The notes under the pieces are model-generated. The model searched no databases and was not told where the DNA came from. It saw only the letters and a program-made list of their open reading frames with translations. From Pseudomonas sp. KU43P (GTDB lineage Bacteria; Pseudomonadota; Gammaproteobacteria; Pseudomonadales; Pseudomonadaceae): a stretch of DNA of 64,000 bases. The translations under genes were made by a program, and so were the position numbers. Shown piece after piece: positions 17,623 through 27,710 of the stretch; positions within the stretch are counted from its first letter, which is position 1; each line of letters opens with the position of its first letter. The stretch lies in NCBI RefSeq assembly GCF_033095865.1, contig NZ_AP019365.1, positions 1,275,501 to 1,339,500 of the forward strand, in the 5' to 3' direction.

Positions 17623-20325
17623 TTAAAAGGTCACGCGGTTCGGGCTGGCTTCGCTGGCCTGGCCAGCCTGCAATTGCTGCACGATGGCCTCCTGCAGGCG
17701 GCTGCACAGTTGCGGATCGGACAGCGGCTGGTTGTCGGCGTCGGTGATGAAGAACACGTCCTCGACGCGCTCGCCGAGGGTGGCGATCTTGGCGTTCTGC
17801 AGCGACAGGTCGAACTCGAGGAAGATGCGCCCCAGCCTTGCCAGCAGGCCCGGGCGATCTGGTGCGGTGATCTCGAGGATGGTTACTGGCCGCTGGGCAT
17901 CGTTGAGGATGGTGACCTGCGGCGGGAAATTGAAGTGCTTGAGCTGGCGCGGCACCCGACGCTGGATGATGGTCGGGTAGTCCTCGGGGTTGCGCAGCGC
18001 TTCAGTCAGCCCGTCGCGAATCTGCTTGACCCGCTGCGGGTTGTCGCCGATCGAGCCGCCGTCGTTGTCCAGCACGATATAGGTATCGAGGGTGAACTGG
18101 CTGCTTGAGGTGATGATCCGCGCGTCATGGATGTTCAGATTGAGCTGCGACATGGCCGCCACTGTCACGGCGAAGAAGTCGTGCTGGTCGGGAGCATAAA
18201 TGAAGATCTGCGTGCCGCCCTCGAACTCGCGCTGAGTGGTTTCCTTGATCAGTACCAGCGGCCCGCCATCGGCCGGCTGCTGCAGAATGGCATCACTGTG
18301 CCAGGCAACGTCGGCAGCGGTGTGCTTGAGGAAGTAATCGTCGCCCAGTTGCGACCAGAGCTGCTCGACGTCGTCCGGGTCGGTGCCTTCGCGGATCAGG
18401 ATGTCCAGCGCAGCGCTCTGGGTCTGGCGGATCTGCTCTTCACGGTCCAGCGGGTTTTCCAGGCCGCGGCGCAGGGCACGCTTGGTCTCGGTATAGAGCT
18501 GGCGCAGCAGGCTGGCCCGCCAGGAGTTCCACAGGCTGGGATTGGTGGCGTTGATGTCGGCCACGGTCAGCACATAGAGGTAGTCCAGGCGTATTTCATC
18601 CCCCACGTGCAGGGCGAAGTCGTTGATCACCTGCGGGTCGGAAAGGTCCTTGCGCTGGGCGGTGGTGGACATCACCAGGTGGTTCTGTACCAGCCAGACG
18701 ATCAGCCGGCTGTCCCAGGCAGGGAGCTGATGGCGTTCGCAGAATTTCTGCGCGTCCACCGCGCCGATGTCCGAGTGGTCACCCTGGCGGCCCTTGCCAA
18801 TGTCGTGGTACAGGCCGGCCAGGTAGATCAGCTCGGGCTTGGGCAGGCGGCCCATGAGTTTGCTGGCCAGCGGGAATTTTTCTGAAACTGGTGTGTATTG
18901 CAGCTTGCGCAGGTGCTTGATGAGATTGAGGGTGTGCGCGTCGACCGTATAAATGTGGAACAGGTCGTGCTGCATCTGCCCGACGATCAGGCCGAACTCC
19001 GGCAGGTAGCGCCCGAGTATGCCGTAGCGGTTCATCCGCCGCAGGTTGCGATGGATACCGATCTCGCACTTGAACAGCTCGATGAACAGGCTGGTATTGC
19101 GAATGTCGTGACGGAAGGTGTCATCGATCAGGTGCCGGTGTTCGCGCAGCAGGCGCACGGTGTCGGCCCGCACGCCCTTGATTTCCGGGTGCTGGGCCAT
19201 CAGCACGAAGATCTCCAGCATGGCGAACGGCGTGCGCTTGAACACGTTCGGCCTGACCGCTTCTATATAGCCGTCATGCAGGCGAAAGCGGGCGTTCAGT
19301 GGCTGGGTGGTGCCGCTGTCGTCATCGGCGAGGATGACTTCCTCGAAGTGCTGGATGATCAGGTCGCAGAGCTGGCTGATGCTCATCACCACCCGGTAGT
19401 ACTGCTGCATGAACTGTTCGATGGCGCGCTTGGGGTTCTCGTCGCTGTAGCCGAGCAGGGCGGCGATACTGCGCTGGTGGTCGAACAGCAAGCGGTCCTC
19501 GGCGCGCCCGGCGAGCATGTGCAAGGCGTAGCGCACTTTCCACAGGAAATCCTGGGAGGAGGCCAGCAACTCGTTTTCGCTTTCCAGCAGGAAACCTTCG
19601 CCCGCCAGCGCATGCAGGTTGAGTGTGCCGTACTGGCGGCGCGCCACCCAGAGCACCGTCTGGATGTCACGCAGGCCGCCGGGTGAACCTTTGACGTTGG
19701 GTTCGAGGTTGTATTCGGTGTCGTTGTATTTGTGGTGGCGGGCCTTGAGTTCGGCACGCTTGGCCAGGAAGAACTCCTTGCTCGGCCACATATGTGCCGT
19801 GCTGGTGACGTCCAGCATTCGCTGGCGCAAAGCTTCGGGGCCGGCGATGGTGCGGCTTTCCATCATGTTGGTGATGACGGTCAGGTCGGCCCGAGCCTGT
19901 TCGGCACATTCATCCACGGTGCGCACGCTCTGACCGACTTCCAGGCCGATGTCCCAGAGCAGGGTGAGAAACCGCTCGATGGCGTCGCGGTACTGCTCGT
20001 GCTCGGCGGCACCGAGCAGAATCAGCAGGTCGATGTCCGAGTGCGGGTGCAGTTCGCCACGTCCGTAGCCACCGACGGCGATCAGGGCGATACCGCTAGG
20101 GTCGCCCCAGTCGAATTGCTTCCAGGCCTGTTGCAGGATGTTGTCGACGAGCCAGGCGCGGTCCTCGATCAGGCGACGGATTTCGCGGCCCTCGCGAAAA
20201 CGCTTGTCGAGCACTTCGCCGGCCTGGCGGATGGCTTTCTTGAAGGCGGCGATGGGGCTCGCCTTGAGGGCCAGTTCCGCCTGGAACTGGCCGCGGTCGA
20301 ACAGCTCGGGATCCACTTGGGGCAT
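17623..20325 (-). CDS. glnD: PII uridylyltransferase/uridylyl-removing enzyme
   Basis: GlnD senses glutamine and uridylylates or deuridylylates PII to set nitrogen assimilation. The 900-residue protein has the full layout: a nucleotidyltransferase domain with [15 protein letters not shown] near residue 85, a central helical linker, an HD domain with [16 protein letters not shown] near 505 for the removing activity, and two C-terminal ACT domains (about 710 and 815) for glutamine binding. It ends 51 nt from the map stop region and is followed by dapC. Confidence 0.97.
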   Translation of the reverse strand: MPQVDPELFDRGQFQAELALKASPIAAFKKAIRQAGEVLDKRFREGREIRRLIEDRAWLVDNILQQAWKQFDWGDPSGIALIAVGGYGRGELHPHSDIDLLILLGAAEHEQYRDAIERFLTLLWDIGLEVGQSVRTVDECAEQARADLTVITNMMESRTIAGPEALRQRMLDVTSTAHMWPSKEFFLAKRAELKARHHKYNDTEYNLEPNVKGSPGGLRDIQTVLWVARRQYGTLNLHALAGEGFLLESENELLASSQDFLWKVRYALHMLAGRAEDRLLFDHQRSIAALLGYSDENPKRAIEQFMQQYYRVVMSISQLCDLIIQHFEEVILADDDSGTTQPLNARFRLHDGYIEAVRPNVFKRTPFAMLEIFVLMAQHPEIKGVRADTVRLLREHRHLIDDTFRHDIRNTSLFIELFKCEIGIHRNLRRMNRYGILGRYLPEFGLIVGQMQHDLFHIYTVDAHTLNLIKHLRKLQYTPVSEKFPLASKLMGRLPKPELIYLAGLYHDIGKGRQGDHSDIGAVDAQKFCERHQLPAWDSRLIVWLVQNHLVMSTTAQRKDLSDPQVINDFALHVGDEIRLDYLYVLTVADINATNPSLWNSWRASLLRQLYTETKRALRRGLENPLDREEQIRQTQSAALDILIREGTDPDDVEQLWSQLGDDYFLKHTAADVAWHSDAILQQPADGGPLVLIKETTQREFEGGTQIFIYAPDQHDFFAVTVAAMSQLNLNIHDARIITSSSQFTLDTYIVLDNDGGSIGDNPQRVKQIRDGLTEALRNPEDYPTIIQRRVPRQLKHFNFPPQVTILNDAQRPVTILEITAPDRPGLLARLGRIFLEFDLSLQNAKIATLGERVEDVFFITDADNQPLSDPQLCSRLQEAIVQQLQAGQASEASPNRVTF

Positions 20326-20376
20326 CGCGTCGCGTTCCTGTCGTAGGGTGGCCTTGGGGCAGAGTCAGCGGCGTAA

Positions 20377-21159
20377 TCAGGCCGAAGTGCGCGCGATGGT
20401 GTCGTCCTTGCGCAGGGTGAAGATCTCGTAGCCGGTCGCAGTCACCACCAGGGTGTGTTCCCACTGGGCGGAGAGCTTGCGGTCCTTGGTGATGGCGGTC
20501 CAGCCATCGCCCAGCACCTTGGTGTCGGCCTTGCCCTGGTTGATCATCGGCTCGATGGTGAAGGTCATGCCTTCCTTGAGTTCCATGCCGGTGCCGGCCT
20601 TGCCGTAGTGAAGGATCTGCGGCTCTTCGTGGAACACCTTGCCGATGCCGTGGCCGCAGAACTCGCGCACCACCGAGAAACCGTTCTTTTCGGCATGCTT
20701 CTGGATCACTTCACCGATATCGCCCAGGCGGCAGCCCGGCTTGACCAGCTCGATGGCCTTGTACATGCACTCTTGGGTGACCTTGGACAGGCGCTCGGCC
20801 CATACGGGCACGGTGCCGACGTGGAACATGCGGCTGGTGTCGCCGTGGTAGCCGTCCTTGATCACGGTGATGTCGATGTTGAGCGTGTCACCATCCTTGA
20901 GTGGCTTGTCATTGGGGATGCCGTGGCAGACCACGTGGTTGATCGAGGTACAGATCGACTTGGGGTAGCCTTTGTAGTTGAGCGGCGCCGGAATCGCCTG
21001 CTGAACGTTGACGATGTAGTCATGACAGATGCGGTCGAGCGCTTCGGTGGTAACACCGGGCTTGACGTGTTCTTCGATCATCTCCAGCACTTCGGCGGCC
21101 AGGCGGCCGGCGATGCGCATCTTCTCGATGTCTTCTGCGGTCTTGATGGTGACGGTCAT
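20377..21159 (-). CDS. map: Methionine aminopeptidase, type I
   Basis: A 260-residue enzyme that removes the N-terminal Met from nascent proteins. The five metal ligands are recognisable in LNIDITVIKDGYHGDTSRMF (two Asp), GHGIGKVFHEEP (His), TFTIEPMI (Glu) and SAQWEHTLVVT (Glu). It is divergent from rpsB, as in most gamma-proteobacteria, and is probably cotranscribed with glnD, 51 nt downstream. Confidence 0.97.
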   Translation of the reverse strand: MTVTIKTAEDIEKMRIAGRLAAEVLEMIEEHVKPGVTTEALDRICHDYIVNVQQAIPAPLNYKGYPKSICTSINHVVCHGIPNDKPLKDGDTLNIDITVIKDGYHGDTSRMFHVGTVPVWAERLSKVTQECMYKAIELVKPGCRLGDIGEVIQKHAEKNGFSVVREFCGHGIGKVFHEEPQILHYGKAGTGMELKEGMTFTIEPMINQGKADTKVLGDGWTAITKDRKLSAQWEHTLVVTATGYEIFTLRKDDTIARTSA

Positions 21160-21274
21160 TACAGGCTCTCTACGGCGCCGTGCACGGCGCGAACAAACGG
21201 GAAAGGCCGGATTCTAGCAGAGCAGGGCGCCGATCGGTCGGGATACGGCTAGAGAATTGGGGCTGCTGCGCAGT

Positions 21275-21342
21275 CCATCGCCGGCAAGCCGGCTCCCACG
21301 CCGATCGCGTTATCATTGTGGGAGCCGGCTTGCCGGCGATGG
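21275..21342. repeat. REP doublet between map and rpsB
   Basis: Facing REP units at 21275-21299 and 21318-21342 with 25-nt matching arms and an 18-nt spacer. It lies upstream of both divergent genes, so it is outside the usual 3'-end position. Confidence 0.88.
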
Positions 21343-21447
21343 GGCGCCAAGCGCCGCCCATGTCCGAAAAGCTGCCTGCCATGGGTCCATTCTGGCCTCT
21401 TTGGCGGGGTGCTGCAAAAACCGCTGACGGACGCATCTTTATCCGGG

Positions 21448-21476
21448 TTCCGTTCGCCCGCGGTCTGTGGTATAAA
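21448..21476 (+). promoter_or_regulatory. Probable rpsB promoter
   Basis: -35 TTCCGT (21448-21453), a 17-nt spacer and -10 TATAAA (21471-21476), followed by a G/C-rich start region as expected of a stringently controlled ribosomal-protein promoter. The transcript would carry a leader of about 150 nt. Confidence 0.55.
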
Positions 21477-21543
21477 ATGCGCCGCTTTCGGGGACGACCC
21501 CGGTAGCCCTAAACCCACACACGTGTCGACACGATGACCTGGG

Positions 21544-21590
21544 TGCCCGGTACCTTCGAACTTCGGTTCGGGTGCATGGGTTGGTCATTG
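21544..21590 (+). promoter_or_regulatory. Structured rpsB leader, candidate S2 autoregulatory site
   Basis: A long hairpin capped by a UUCG tetraloop: CGAAC-UUCG-GUUCG (21558-21571), a GUACC/GGUGC stem below it, and an outer CCC/GGG stem (21546-21548 with 21578-21580). In E. coli, S2 represses rpsB-tsf through a conserved leader structure, and gamma-proteobacterial rpsB leaders are structured. I infer the same role here from position and folding, not from a matched family model. Confidence 0.45.
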
Positions 21591-21630
21591 GGATACGTGG
21601 AGGCCCAACCCGACTTATCAAGGAACTATC

Positions 21631-22368
21631 ATGTCCCAAGTCAACATGCGCGATATGCTGAAGGCCGGTGTGCACTTCGGCCACCAGACCCGTTACTGGA
21701 ACCCGAAAATGGGCAAGTTCATTTTCGGCGCGCGTAACAAGATCCACATCATCAACCTGGAAAAAACCCTGCCGATGTTCAACGACGCTCTGTCGTTCGT
21801 AGAGCGCCTGGCCCAGGGCAAGAACAAGATCCTGTTCGTCGGCACCAAGCGTTCCGCCGGCAAGATCGTCGCCGAGCAAGCTGCTCGTTGCGGTTCGCCA
21901 TACGTTGACCACCGTTGGTTGGGCGGCATGCTGACCAACTACAAAACCATCCGTGCTTCGATCAAGCGTCTGCGCGACCTGGAAACCCAGGCCGACGATG
22001 GCACCTTCGCCAAGCTGACCAAGAAAGAAGCCCTGATGCGTTCCCGCGACCTGGAAAAACTGGATCGCAGCCTGGGTGGTATCAAGGACATGGGCGGCCT
22101 GCCTGATGCCCTGTTCGTGATCGACGTTGACCACGAGCGCATTGCTATCACCGAAGCCAACAAGCTGGGCATCCCGGTCATCGGCGTTGTCGATACCAAC
22201 AGCAGCCCAGAAGGCGTTGACTTCGTTATCCCAGGTAACGATGACGCCATTCGCGCTATCGAGCTGTACATGACTTCGATGGCTGACGCCGTCATCCGCG
22301 GCCGCAACAACGTTGCTGGCGGCACCGAAGTCTACGCTGAAGAAGCGGCTGCACCAGCTGCTGAGTAA
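21631..22368 (+). CDS. rpsB: 30S ribosomal protein S2
   Basis: A 245-residue S2 with the standard opening [24 protein letters not shown] and the conserved block [21 protein letters not shown]2 binds late in 30S assembly and contacts S1. An AAGGA ribosome site precedes the ATG. It is the first gene of the macro-operon reaching tilS. Codon use is strongly biased, as expected for a highly expressed gene. Confidence 0.98.
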   Translation: MSQVNMRDMLKAGVHFGHQTRYWNPKMGKFIFGARNKIHIINLEKTLPMFNDALSFVERLAQGKNKILFVGTKRSAGKIVAEQAARCGSPYVDHRWLGGMLTNYKTIRASIKRLRDLETQADDGTFAKLTKKEALMRSRDLEKLDRSLGGIKDMGGLPDALFVIDVDHERIAITEANKLGIPVIGVVDTNSSPEGVDFVIPGNDDAIRAIELYMTSMADAVIRGRNNVAGGTEVYAEEAAAPAAE

Positions 22369-22395
22369 TAGGCGCTAGCGTCTACTTGGCACGCG

Positions 22396-22419
22396 AAAAG
22401 GGGGCTCTGCCCCCTTTTT
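22396..22419 (+). terminator. rpsB-tsf intercistronic terminator/attenuator
   Basis: A GGGGGC/GCCCCC stem with a TCT loop, extended by AAAA/TTTT pairing and ending in T5. In E. coli a similar site partly terminates between rpsB and tsf. It probably lowers the amount of downstream message relative to rpsB. Confidence 0.85.
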
Positions 22420-22553
22420 GCCACCTTGAAATCCTGCTGTCAGCATGCGCCCCGCATCATGGGCCGGCTGGATCAAAAACAGCGGATTTGCAGAATTGAA
22501 CGCCCGTGATGAGCGGGTGGAATGGTTGAAAAACTTTCCAAGAGGATTTTGAA

Positions 22554-23417
22554 ATGGCAGCAATTACTGCAGCGCTGGTGAAAGAACTGCGCGAGCGTAC
22601 CGGCGAAGGCATGATGGATTGCAAAAAGGCCCTGGAAAAGGCCGGCGGCGACATCGAGAAAGCCATTGACGACATGCGTGCCTCGGGCGCCATCAAGGCC
22701 GCCAAAAAGGCTGGCAACGTCGCTGCTGAAGGCGCTATCGCCGTCAAGACCGACGGTAAATCTGCCGTCCTGCTGGAAGTGAACTCGCAGACCGACTTCC
22801 TGGCCCTGCAAGACGACTTCAAGAACTTCGTGGCTGAAAGCCTCGAAGAAGCCTTCGCCCAGAAGCTGACCGACGCAGCTCCGCTGATCGCTTCGCGTGA
22901 AGCAGCTCGTGAAGCCCTGGTTGCCAAGTGCGGCGAAAACGTCAACATCCGTCGCCTGGCGCGCGTTGAAGGCGACGTTGTCGGCGCCTACCTGCACGGC
23001 AACAAGATCGGTGCTGTCGTTGTCCTGAAAGGCGGCGACGTCGAGCTGGCCAAAAACATCGCCATGCACGTTGCAGCGTCGAACCCAGAGTTCCTGGATG
23101 CGTCGGAAATCTCCGCCGAGGCTATCGAGCGTGAGAAGAACGTCTTCCTGCAGCTGAACGCCGACAAGATCGCCGGCAAGCCGGAAAACATCGTTGAGAA
23201 CATGATCAACGGCCGTATCACCAAGTTCAAGGCCGAAGCCTCGCTGAAAGAGCAGGCTTTCGTCATGAACCCGGAAGTCAAGGTTGGCGAACTGGCCAAG
23301 AAAGCCGGTGCTGAAATCGTTTCCTTCACCTACTTCAAGGTTGGCGAAGGCATCGAGAAGCCAGTCGACGACTTCGCTGCTGAAGTTGCCGCTCAGGTAG
23401 CTGCTGCCAAGCAGTAA
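22554..23417 (+). CDS. tsf: Elongation factor Ts
   Basis: EF-Ts exchanges GDP for GTP on EF-Tu. At 287 residues it is full length. It begins AAITAALVKELRERTGEGMMDCKKAL (UBA-like N-domain) and has the TDFLALQDDF motif that inserts near the EF-Tu Mg2+ site; this motif is TDFVA in many species. A GAGGA Shine-Dalgarno precedes the ATG. A second terminator-like hairpin follows the gene. Confidence 0.98.
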   Translation: MAAITAALVKELRERTGEGMMDCKKALEKAGGDIEKAIDDMRASGAIKAAKKAGNVAAEGAIAVKTDGKSAVLLEVNSQTDFLALQDDFKNFVAESLEEAFAQKLTDAAPLIASREAAREALVAKCGENVNIRRLARVEGDVVGAYLHGNKIGAVVVLKGGDVELAKNIAMHVAASNPEFLDASEISAEAIEREKNVFLQLNADKIAGKPENIVENMINGRITKFKAEASLKEQAFVMNPEVKVGELAKKAGAEIVSFTYFKVGEGIEKPVDDFAAEVAAQVAAAKQ

Positions 23418-23438
23418 GACAGCCCCGTCTGTCGCCCC

Positions 23439-23472
23439 AAAGAGGCTGCCCGCTCACGCGCGCAGCCTCTTT
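23439..23472 (+). terminator. Hairpin after tsf
   Basis: An 11-bp stem (AAAGAGGCTGC with GCAGCCTCTTT) and a 12-nt loop. Only a short T tract follows on the plus strand, so termination is likely partial and pyrH can still be read through. Confidence 0.65.
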
Positions 23473-23597
23473 GTCAAAACGGAGAAGGGTTTATCCGGCC
23501 CGTCTCCGCTGGCACCAAAACGGTGCCACGCTACAGTTAGCAGGCTGAAAACAGCCCGCACGAATTTTCTAAAAGTACGCCGCAGGAGAGACTCGCA

Positions 23598-24341
23598 ATG
23601 GCTCAGCAGGTGAGTGGTCGCCAACCTCGCTATAAACGCATTTTGCTCAAACTTAGCGGCGAGGCCCTGATGGGCTCGGAAGACTTCGGTATCGATCCGA
23701 AGGTGCTCGATCGCATGGCCCTTGAAGTGGGCCAGTTGGTAGGTATCGGTGTCCAGGTCGGCCTGGTGATCGGTGGTGGCAACCTGTTCCGCGGCGCCGC
23801 GCTCAGCGCAGCCGGCATGGACCGCGTCACCGGTGACCACATGGGCATGCTGGCCACCGTGATGAACGGCCTGGCCATGCGCGATGCGCTGGAGCGCTCG
23901 AACATCCCGGCCCTGGTCATGTCGGCCATTTCCATGGTTGGTGTCACCGATCATTACGATCGTCGCAAAGCTATTCGCCACCTCAACTCCGGGGATGTGG
24001 TAATTTTCTCCGCCGGTACCGGCAACCCGTTCTTCACCACCGACTCCGCAGCCTGCCTGCGCGCCATCGAAATCGATGCCGACGTGGTATTGAAGGCGAC
24101 CAAGGTCGATGGTGTGTACACTGCCGATCCATTCAAGGATCCACATGCCGAGAAGTTCGATCACCTGACCTACGATGAGGTTCTGGATCGCAAGCTCGGC
24201 GTCATGGACCTGACCGCAATCTGCCTGTGCCGTGACCACAAGATGCCATTGCGGGTTTTCAACATGAACAAACCTGGCGCCCTGCTGAACATCGTGGTGG
24301 GTGGCGCTGAAGGTACTCTGATCGAGGAAGGTCAAGCATGA
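23598..24341 (+). CDS. pyrH: UMP kinase
   Basis: A 247-residue amino-acid-kinase-fold enzyme that phosphorylates UMP to UDP; the bacterial form is a GTP-activated hexamer. Visible blocks are [25 protein letters not shown], the [15 protein letters not shown] segment and [16 protein letters not shown]. It overlaps frr by four bases (ATGA), so the two are translationally coupled. Confidence 0.98.
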
Positions 24342-24895
24342 TCAACGACATCAAGAAAGACGCCCAGGATCGCATGGGCAAGTCCATCGAGGCGCTGGGC
24401 CGCAACCTGGCGTCCATTCGCACCGGTCGCGCCCACCCAAGCATCCTGGACAGCGTCAAGGTCACGGCCTGGGGTAGCGAGATGCCGCTGAATCAGGTAG
24501 CTGCGATCACCGTCGAGGATGCCCGCACCCTGAAGATCGTCGCCCACGACAAGAACCTCAGCGCTGCCATCGAGAAGGCTATCCTGACTTCCGATCTCGG
24601 CCTGAATCCGTCCAGCGCCGGTACTACCATCCGTGTACCGATGCCAGCCCTGACCGAGGAAACCCGCAAGGGCTACACCAAGCAGGCCAGCGGCGTTGCC
24701 GAGGATGCCAAGGTTGCCGTGCGCAACGTGCGCCGTGACGCATTGGCCGAGCTCAAGAAGCTGACCAAGGACAAGGCAATCAGCGAGGACGAAGAGCGTC
24801 GCGCCGCTGATGAAATCCAGAAGCTGACCGACAAGTTCGTCGCCGAAATCGACGCTGCGTTCAAAGCCAAGGAAAAGGACCTGTTGGCCGTCTAA
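24338..24895 (+). CDS. frr: Ribosome recycling factor
   Basis: The 185-residue RRF splits post-termination ribosomes together with EF-G. It starts [13 protein letters not shown] and contains [13 protein letters not shown], the tRNA-mimic helix signature, and the late block [15 protein letters not shown]. It overlaps pyrH by four bases and is followed after 15 nt by uppS. Confidence 0.98.
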
Positions 24896-24910
24896 GGCCG
24901 AGGTTTTTTA

Positions 24911-25666
24911 ATGGAAAAGACCAAGCTGGCGGCACCGTCCTCGGTGCCGCGTCACGTCGCGATCATCATGGATGGCAACAATCGCTGGGCGAAGAAGCGC
25001 CTGTTGCCCGGCGTTGCCGGGCACAAGGCGGGTGTGGACGCCGTGCGTGCGGTTATCGAAGTCTGCGCAAAATCCGGCGTCGAGGTGCTGACCCTGTTCG
25101 CGTTCTCCAGCGAGAACTGGCAGCGCCCGGCCGAAGAAGTTGGAGCGTTGATGGAGCTGTTCTTCTCGGCCCTGCGCCGTGAGGCCAAGCGCCTCAACGA
25201 GAACAACATCAGCCTGCGCATCATCGGCGACCGCTCGCGTTTCCATCCAGAGCTGCAGGCTGCCATGCGCGAAGCCGAGGCCCTGACTGCGGGCAATAAT
25301 CGCTTCATCCTGCAGATCGCCGCCAACTATGGTGGCCAGTGGGATATTGCCCAGGCTGCCCAGCGCCTGGCGCGTGAGGTTCAGGCCGGGCACCTGCGCC
25401 CGGACGACATCACCCCAGGCCTGTTGCAGACCTGCCTGGCCACGGGCGAGCTGCCGTTGCCCGACCTGTGCATCCGCACCGGTGGCGAGCACCGCATCAG
25501 CAACTTCCTGCTGTGGCAGTTGGCCTACGCCGAACTGTACTTCTCCGACCTGTACTGGCCGGACTTCAAACACGAGGCCATGCGCAATGCCCTGGCCGAT
25601 TTCGCTTCGCGCCAGCGCCGCTTTGGTAAGACAAGCGAGCAGGTCGAGGCTGGAGCTCGTGCTTAA
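24911..25666 (+). CDS. uppS: Undecaprenyl diphosphate synthase
   Basis: UppS condenses eight isopentenyl units onto farnesyl diphosphate to make the C55 carrier for peptidoglycan and O-antigen. The 251-residue protein has the catalytic Asp in IIMDGNNRWAKKR (about residue 20), the FSSENWQRP block and the C-terminal RTGGEHRISNFLLWQLAYAE signature. The stop codon overlaps the cdsA start (TAATG). Confidence 0.98.
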   Translation: MEKTKLAAPSSVPRHVAIIMDGNNRWAKKRLLPGVAGHKAGVDAVRAVIEVCAKSGVEVLTLFAFSSENWQRPAEEVGALMELFFSALRREAKRLNENNISLRIIGDRSRFHPELQAAMREAEALTAGNNRFILQIAANYGGQWDIAQAAQRLAREVQAGHLRPDDITPGLLQTCLATGELPLPDLCIRTGGEHRISNFLLWQLAYAELYFSDLYWPDFKHEAMRNALADFASRQRRFGKTSEQVEAGARA

Positions 25667-26481
25667 TGCTTAAACAACGCATCATTACCGCGCTGATCCT
25701 GCTGCCGATCGCGCTGGGTGGCTTCTTCCTGCTCGAAGGGGGGGATTTCGCCTTGTTCATCGGCTTCGTGGTGACCTTGGGCGCCTGGGAGTGGGCGCGC
25801 CTGGCCGGCCTGATGGCCCAGCCGCTGCGCATTGCCTATGCCGCAGTGGTCGCCGGAGCGCTGATGCTGCTCTATCTCATGCCGGACCTCGCGCCTTGGG
25901 TGCTCGGAGCTTCGGTGATCTGGTGGGGGCTGGCCACCTGGCTGGTGCTTACCTATCCGCGTAGCAGCGAACTCTGGGCCAGCGCCGCCTGCCGCCTGCT
26001 GATCGGCCTTCTGATTTTGCTGCCGGCTTGGCAAGGGCTGGTACTGCTCAAGCACTGGCAGCTGGGCAACTGGTTGATTCTGTCGGTCATGGTGCTGGTC
26101 TGGGCGGCCGATATCGGTGCCTATTTCTCCGGTCGGGCCTTCGGCAAGCGCAAGCTGGCGCCGCTGGTCAGCCCCGGCAAGAGCTGGGAAGGTGTATATG
26201 GCGGCCTGGCGGTCAGCCTGGTGATAACCCTGGTGGTCGGCATCAGCCGCGACTGGGGTGTCGGCCAGATCCTGCTGGGGCTGCTGGGCGCGGCGCTGGT
26301 GGTGATGGCTTCGGTGGTCGGTGACCTGACCGAGAGCATGTTCAAGCGCCGCTCCGGGATCAAGGACAGCAGCAATCTGCTGCCGGGGCACGGTGGCGTG
26401 CTTGATCGCATCGACAGCCTGACGGCCGCCATCCCCTTGTTCGCGGTGCTGCTGTGGGCGGCCGAATGGGGTGTGATGTGA
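25666..26481 (+). CDS. cdsA: Phosphatidate cytidylyltransferase
   Basis: CdsA makes CDP-diacylglycerol from phosphatidate and CTP in the inner membrane. The 271-residue protein has about eight hydrophobic helices and the C-terminal family signature [20 protein letters not shown] followed by DRID. It overlaps dxr by four bases (GTGA). With plsB it covers two of the phospholipid steps in this window. Confidence 0.97.
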   Translation: MLKQRIITALILLPIALGGFFLLEGGDFALFIGFVVTLGAWEWARLAGLMAQPLRIAYAAVVAGALMLLYLMPDLAPWVLGASVIWWGLATWLVLTYPRSSELWASAACRLLIGLLILLPAWQGLVLLKHWQLGNWLILSVMVLVWAADIGAYFSGRAFGKRKLAPLVSPGKSWEGVYGGLAVSLVITLVVGISRDWGVGQILLGLLGAALVVMASVVGDLTESMFKRRSGIKDSSNLLPGHGGVLDRIDSLTAAIPLFAVLLWAAEWGVM

Positions 26482-27668
26482 GTGGCTTGCAGCGCATAAC
26501 CGTTCTGGGGGCGACCGGGTCGATCGGCCTGAGCACCCTGGATGTGATTGCCCGTCACCCTGAGCGCTACCAGGTGTTCGCCCTGAGTGGTTATTCGCGC
26601 GTCGATGAATTGCTGGCCCTGTGTGTGCGGCATCGTCCGGCTTTCGCCGTGGTGCCGAATGCCGAGGCGGCTTTGCGCCTGCGTGAAGGCCTTTTGGCGG
26701 CCGGTTGTGATACCGACGTCCTGGAAGGTGAAGCAGGGCTCTGCGAAGTGGCCGCTGCACCTGAGGTGGATGCGGTGATGGCTGCCATCGTCGGCGCCGC
26801 AGGCTTGCGTCCGACCTTGGCGGCTGTGCAGGCCGGCAAGAAGGTATTGCTGGCCAACAAGGAAGCGCTGGTGATGTCCGGTGCGCTGTTCATGGATGCG
26901 GTGCGCCGGAGTGGGGCGGTACTGCTGCCCATCGACAGCGAACACAACGCGATCTTCCAGTGCCTGCCCGGCGACTATGGTCGTGGCCTGAGCCAGGTGG
27001 GCGTACGCCGCATCCTGCTGACCGCCTCGGGCGGGCCGTTTCGCGAAACGCCGCAGGCGGCATTGGCCGACGTCACGCCAGAGCAGGCCTGTGCGCACCC
27101 GAACTGGTCCATGGGTCGCAAGATCTCGGTGGACTCCGCCAGCATGATGAACAAAGGTCTGGAGCTTATCGAGGCCTGCTGGCTGTTCGATGCGGCGCCG
27201 GCCAAGGTCGAGGTGGTGGTGCACCCCCAGAGCGTGATCCATTCCCTGGTCGATTATGTTGACGGCTCGGTATTGGCCCAGCTGGGTAATCCCGACATGC
27301 GCACGCCCATCGCCAACGCCCTGGCCTGGCCTGAGCGGATCGATTCCGGAGTCGCCCCGCTCGATCTGTTCGCCATTGCCCGACTGGATTTCCAGGCCCC
27401 TGATGAACAACGTTTTCCATGCCTGCGCCTGGCGCGGCACGCAGCCGAAGCGGGCAATAGTGCGCCGGCGGTGCTCAATGCGGCCAACGAGGTTGCAGTC
27501 GAGGCATTTCTCCAGCGGCGTATCCGCTTCCCGGAGATCGCGGGTATGATCGAACAGGTGCTCGATCAGGAACCTGTGGTGCCGCTACCTTCGCTGGATA
27601 CGGTGTTTGCCGTTGACCAGCGCGCCCGCGAGCTGTCCCGCGAGTGGCTTCGTCGCCACGGCCGCTGA
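26478..27668 (+). CDS. dxr: 1-deoxy-D-xylulose 5-phosphate reductoisomerase
   Basis: Dxr makes methylerythritol 4-phosphate, the second step of the MEP isoprenoid pathway, using NADPH and a divalent metal. The start is the GTG at 26478, overlapping the cdsA stop, which gives 396 residues; the upstream frame reads inside cdsA. Visible motifs are the NADPH loop [14 protein letters not shown], the metal/substrate block [14 protein letters not shown], and the flexible loop region with [18 protein letters not shown]. ispD and ispF of the same pathway are also in this window. Confidence 0.97.
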   Translation: MSGLQRITVLGATGSIGLSTLDVIARHPERYQVFALSGYSRVDELLALCVRHRPAFAVVPNAEAALRLREGLLAAGCDTDVLEGEAGLCEVAAAPEVDAVMAAIVGAAGLRPTLAAVQAGKKVLLANKEALVMSGALFMDAVRRSGAVLLPIDSEHNAIFQCLPGDYGRGLSQVGVRRILLTASGGPFRETPQAALADVTPEQACAHPNWSMGRKISVDSASMMNKGLELIEACWLFDAAPAKVEVVVHPQSVIHSLVDYVDGSVLAQLGNPDMRTPIANALAWPERIDSGVAPLDLFAIARLDFQAPDEQRFPCLRLARHAAEAGNSAPAVLNAANEVAVEAFLQRRIRFPEIAGMIEQVLDQEPVVPLPSLDTVFAVDQRARELSREWLRRHGR

Positions 27669-27710
27669 TCGCCGGCCCGGGGTTCCGCTGAACGTCATTC
27701 GGAGATAGAC

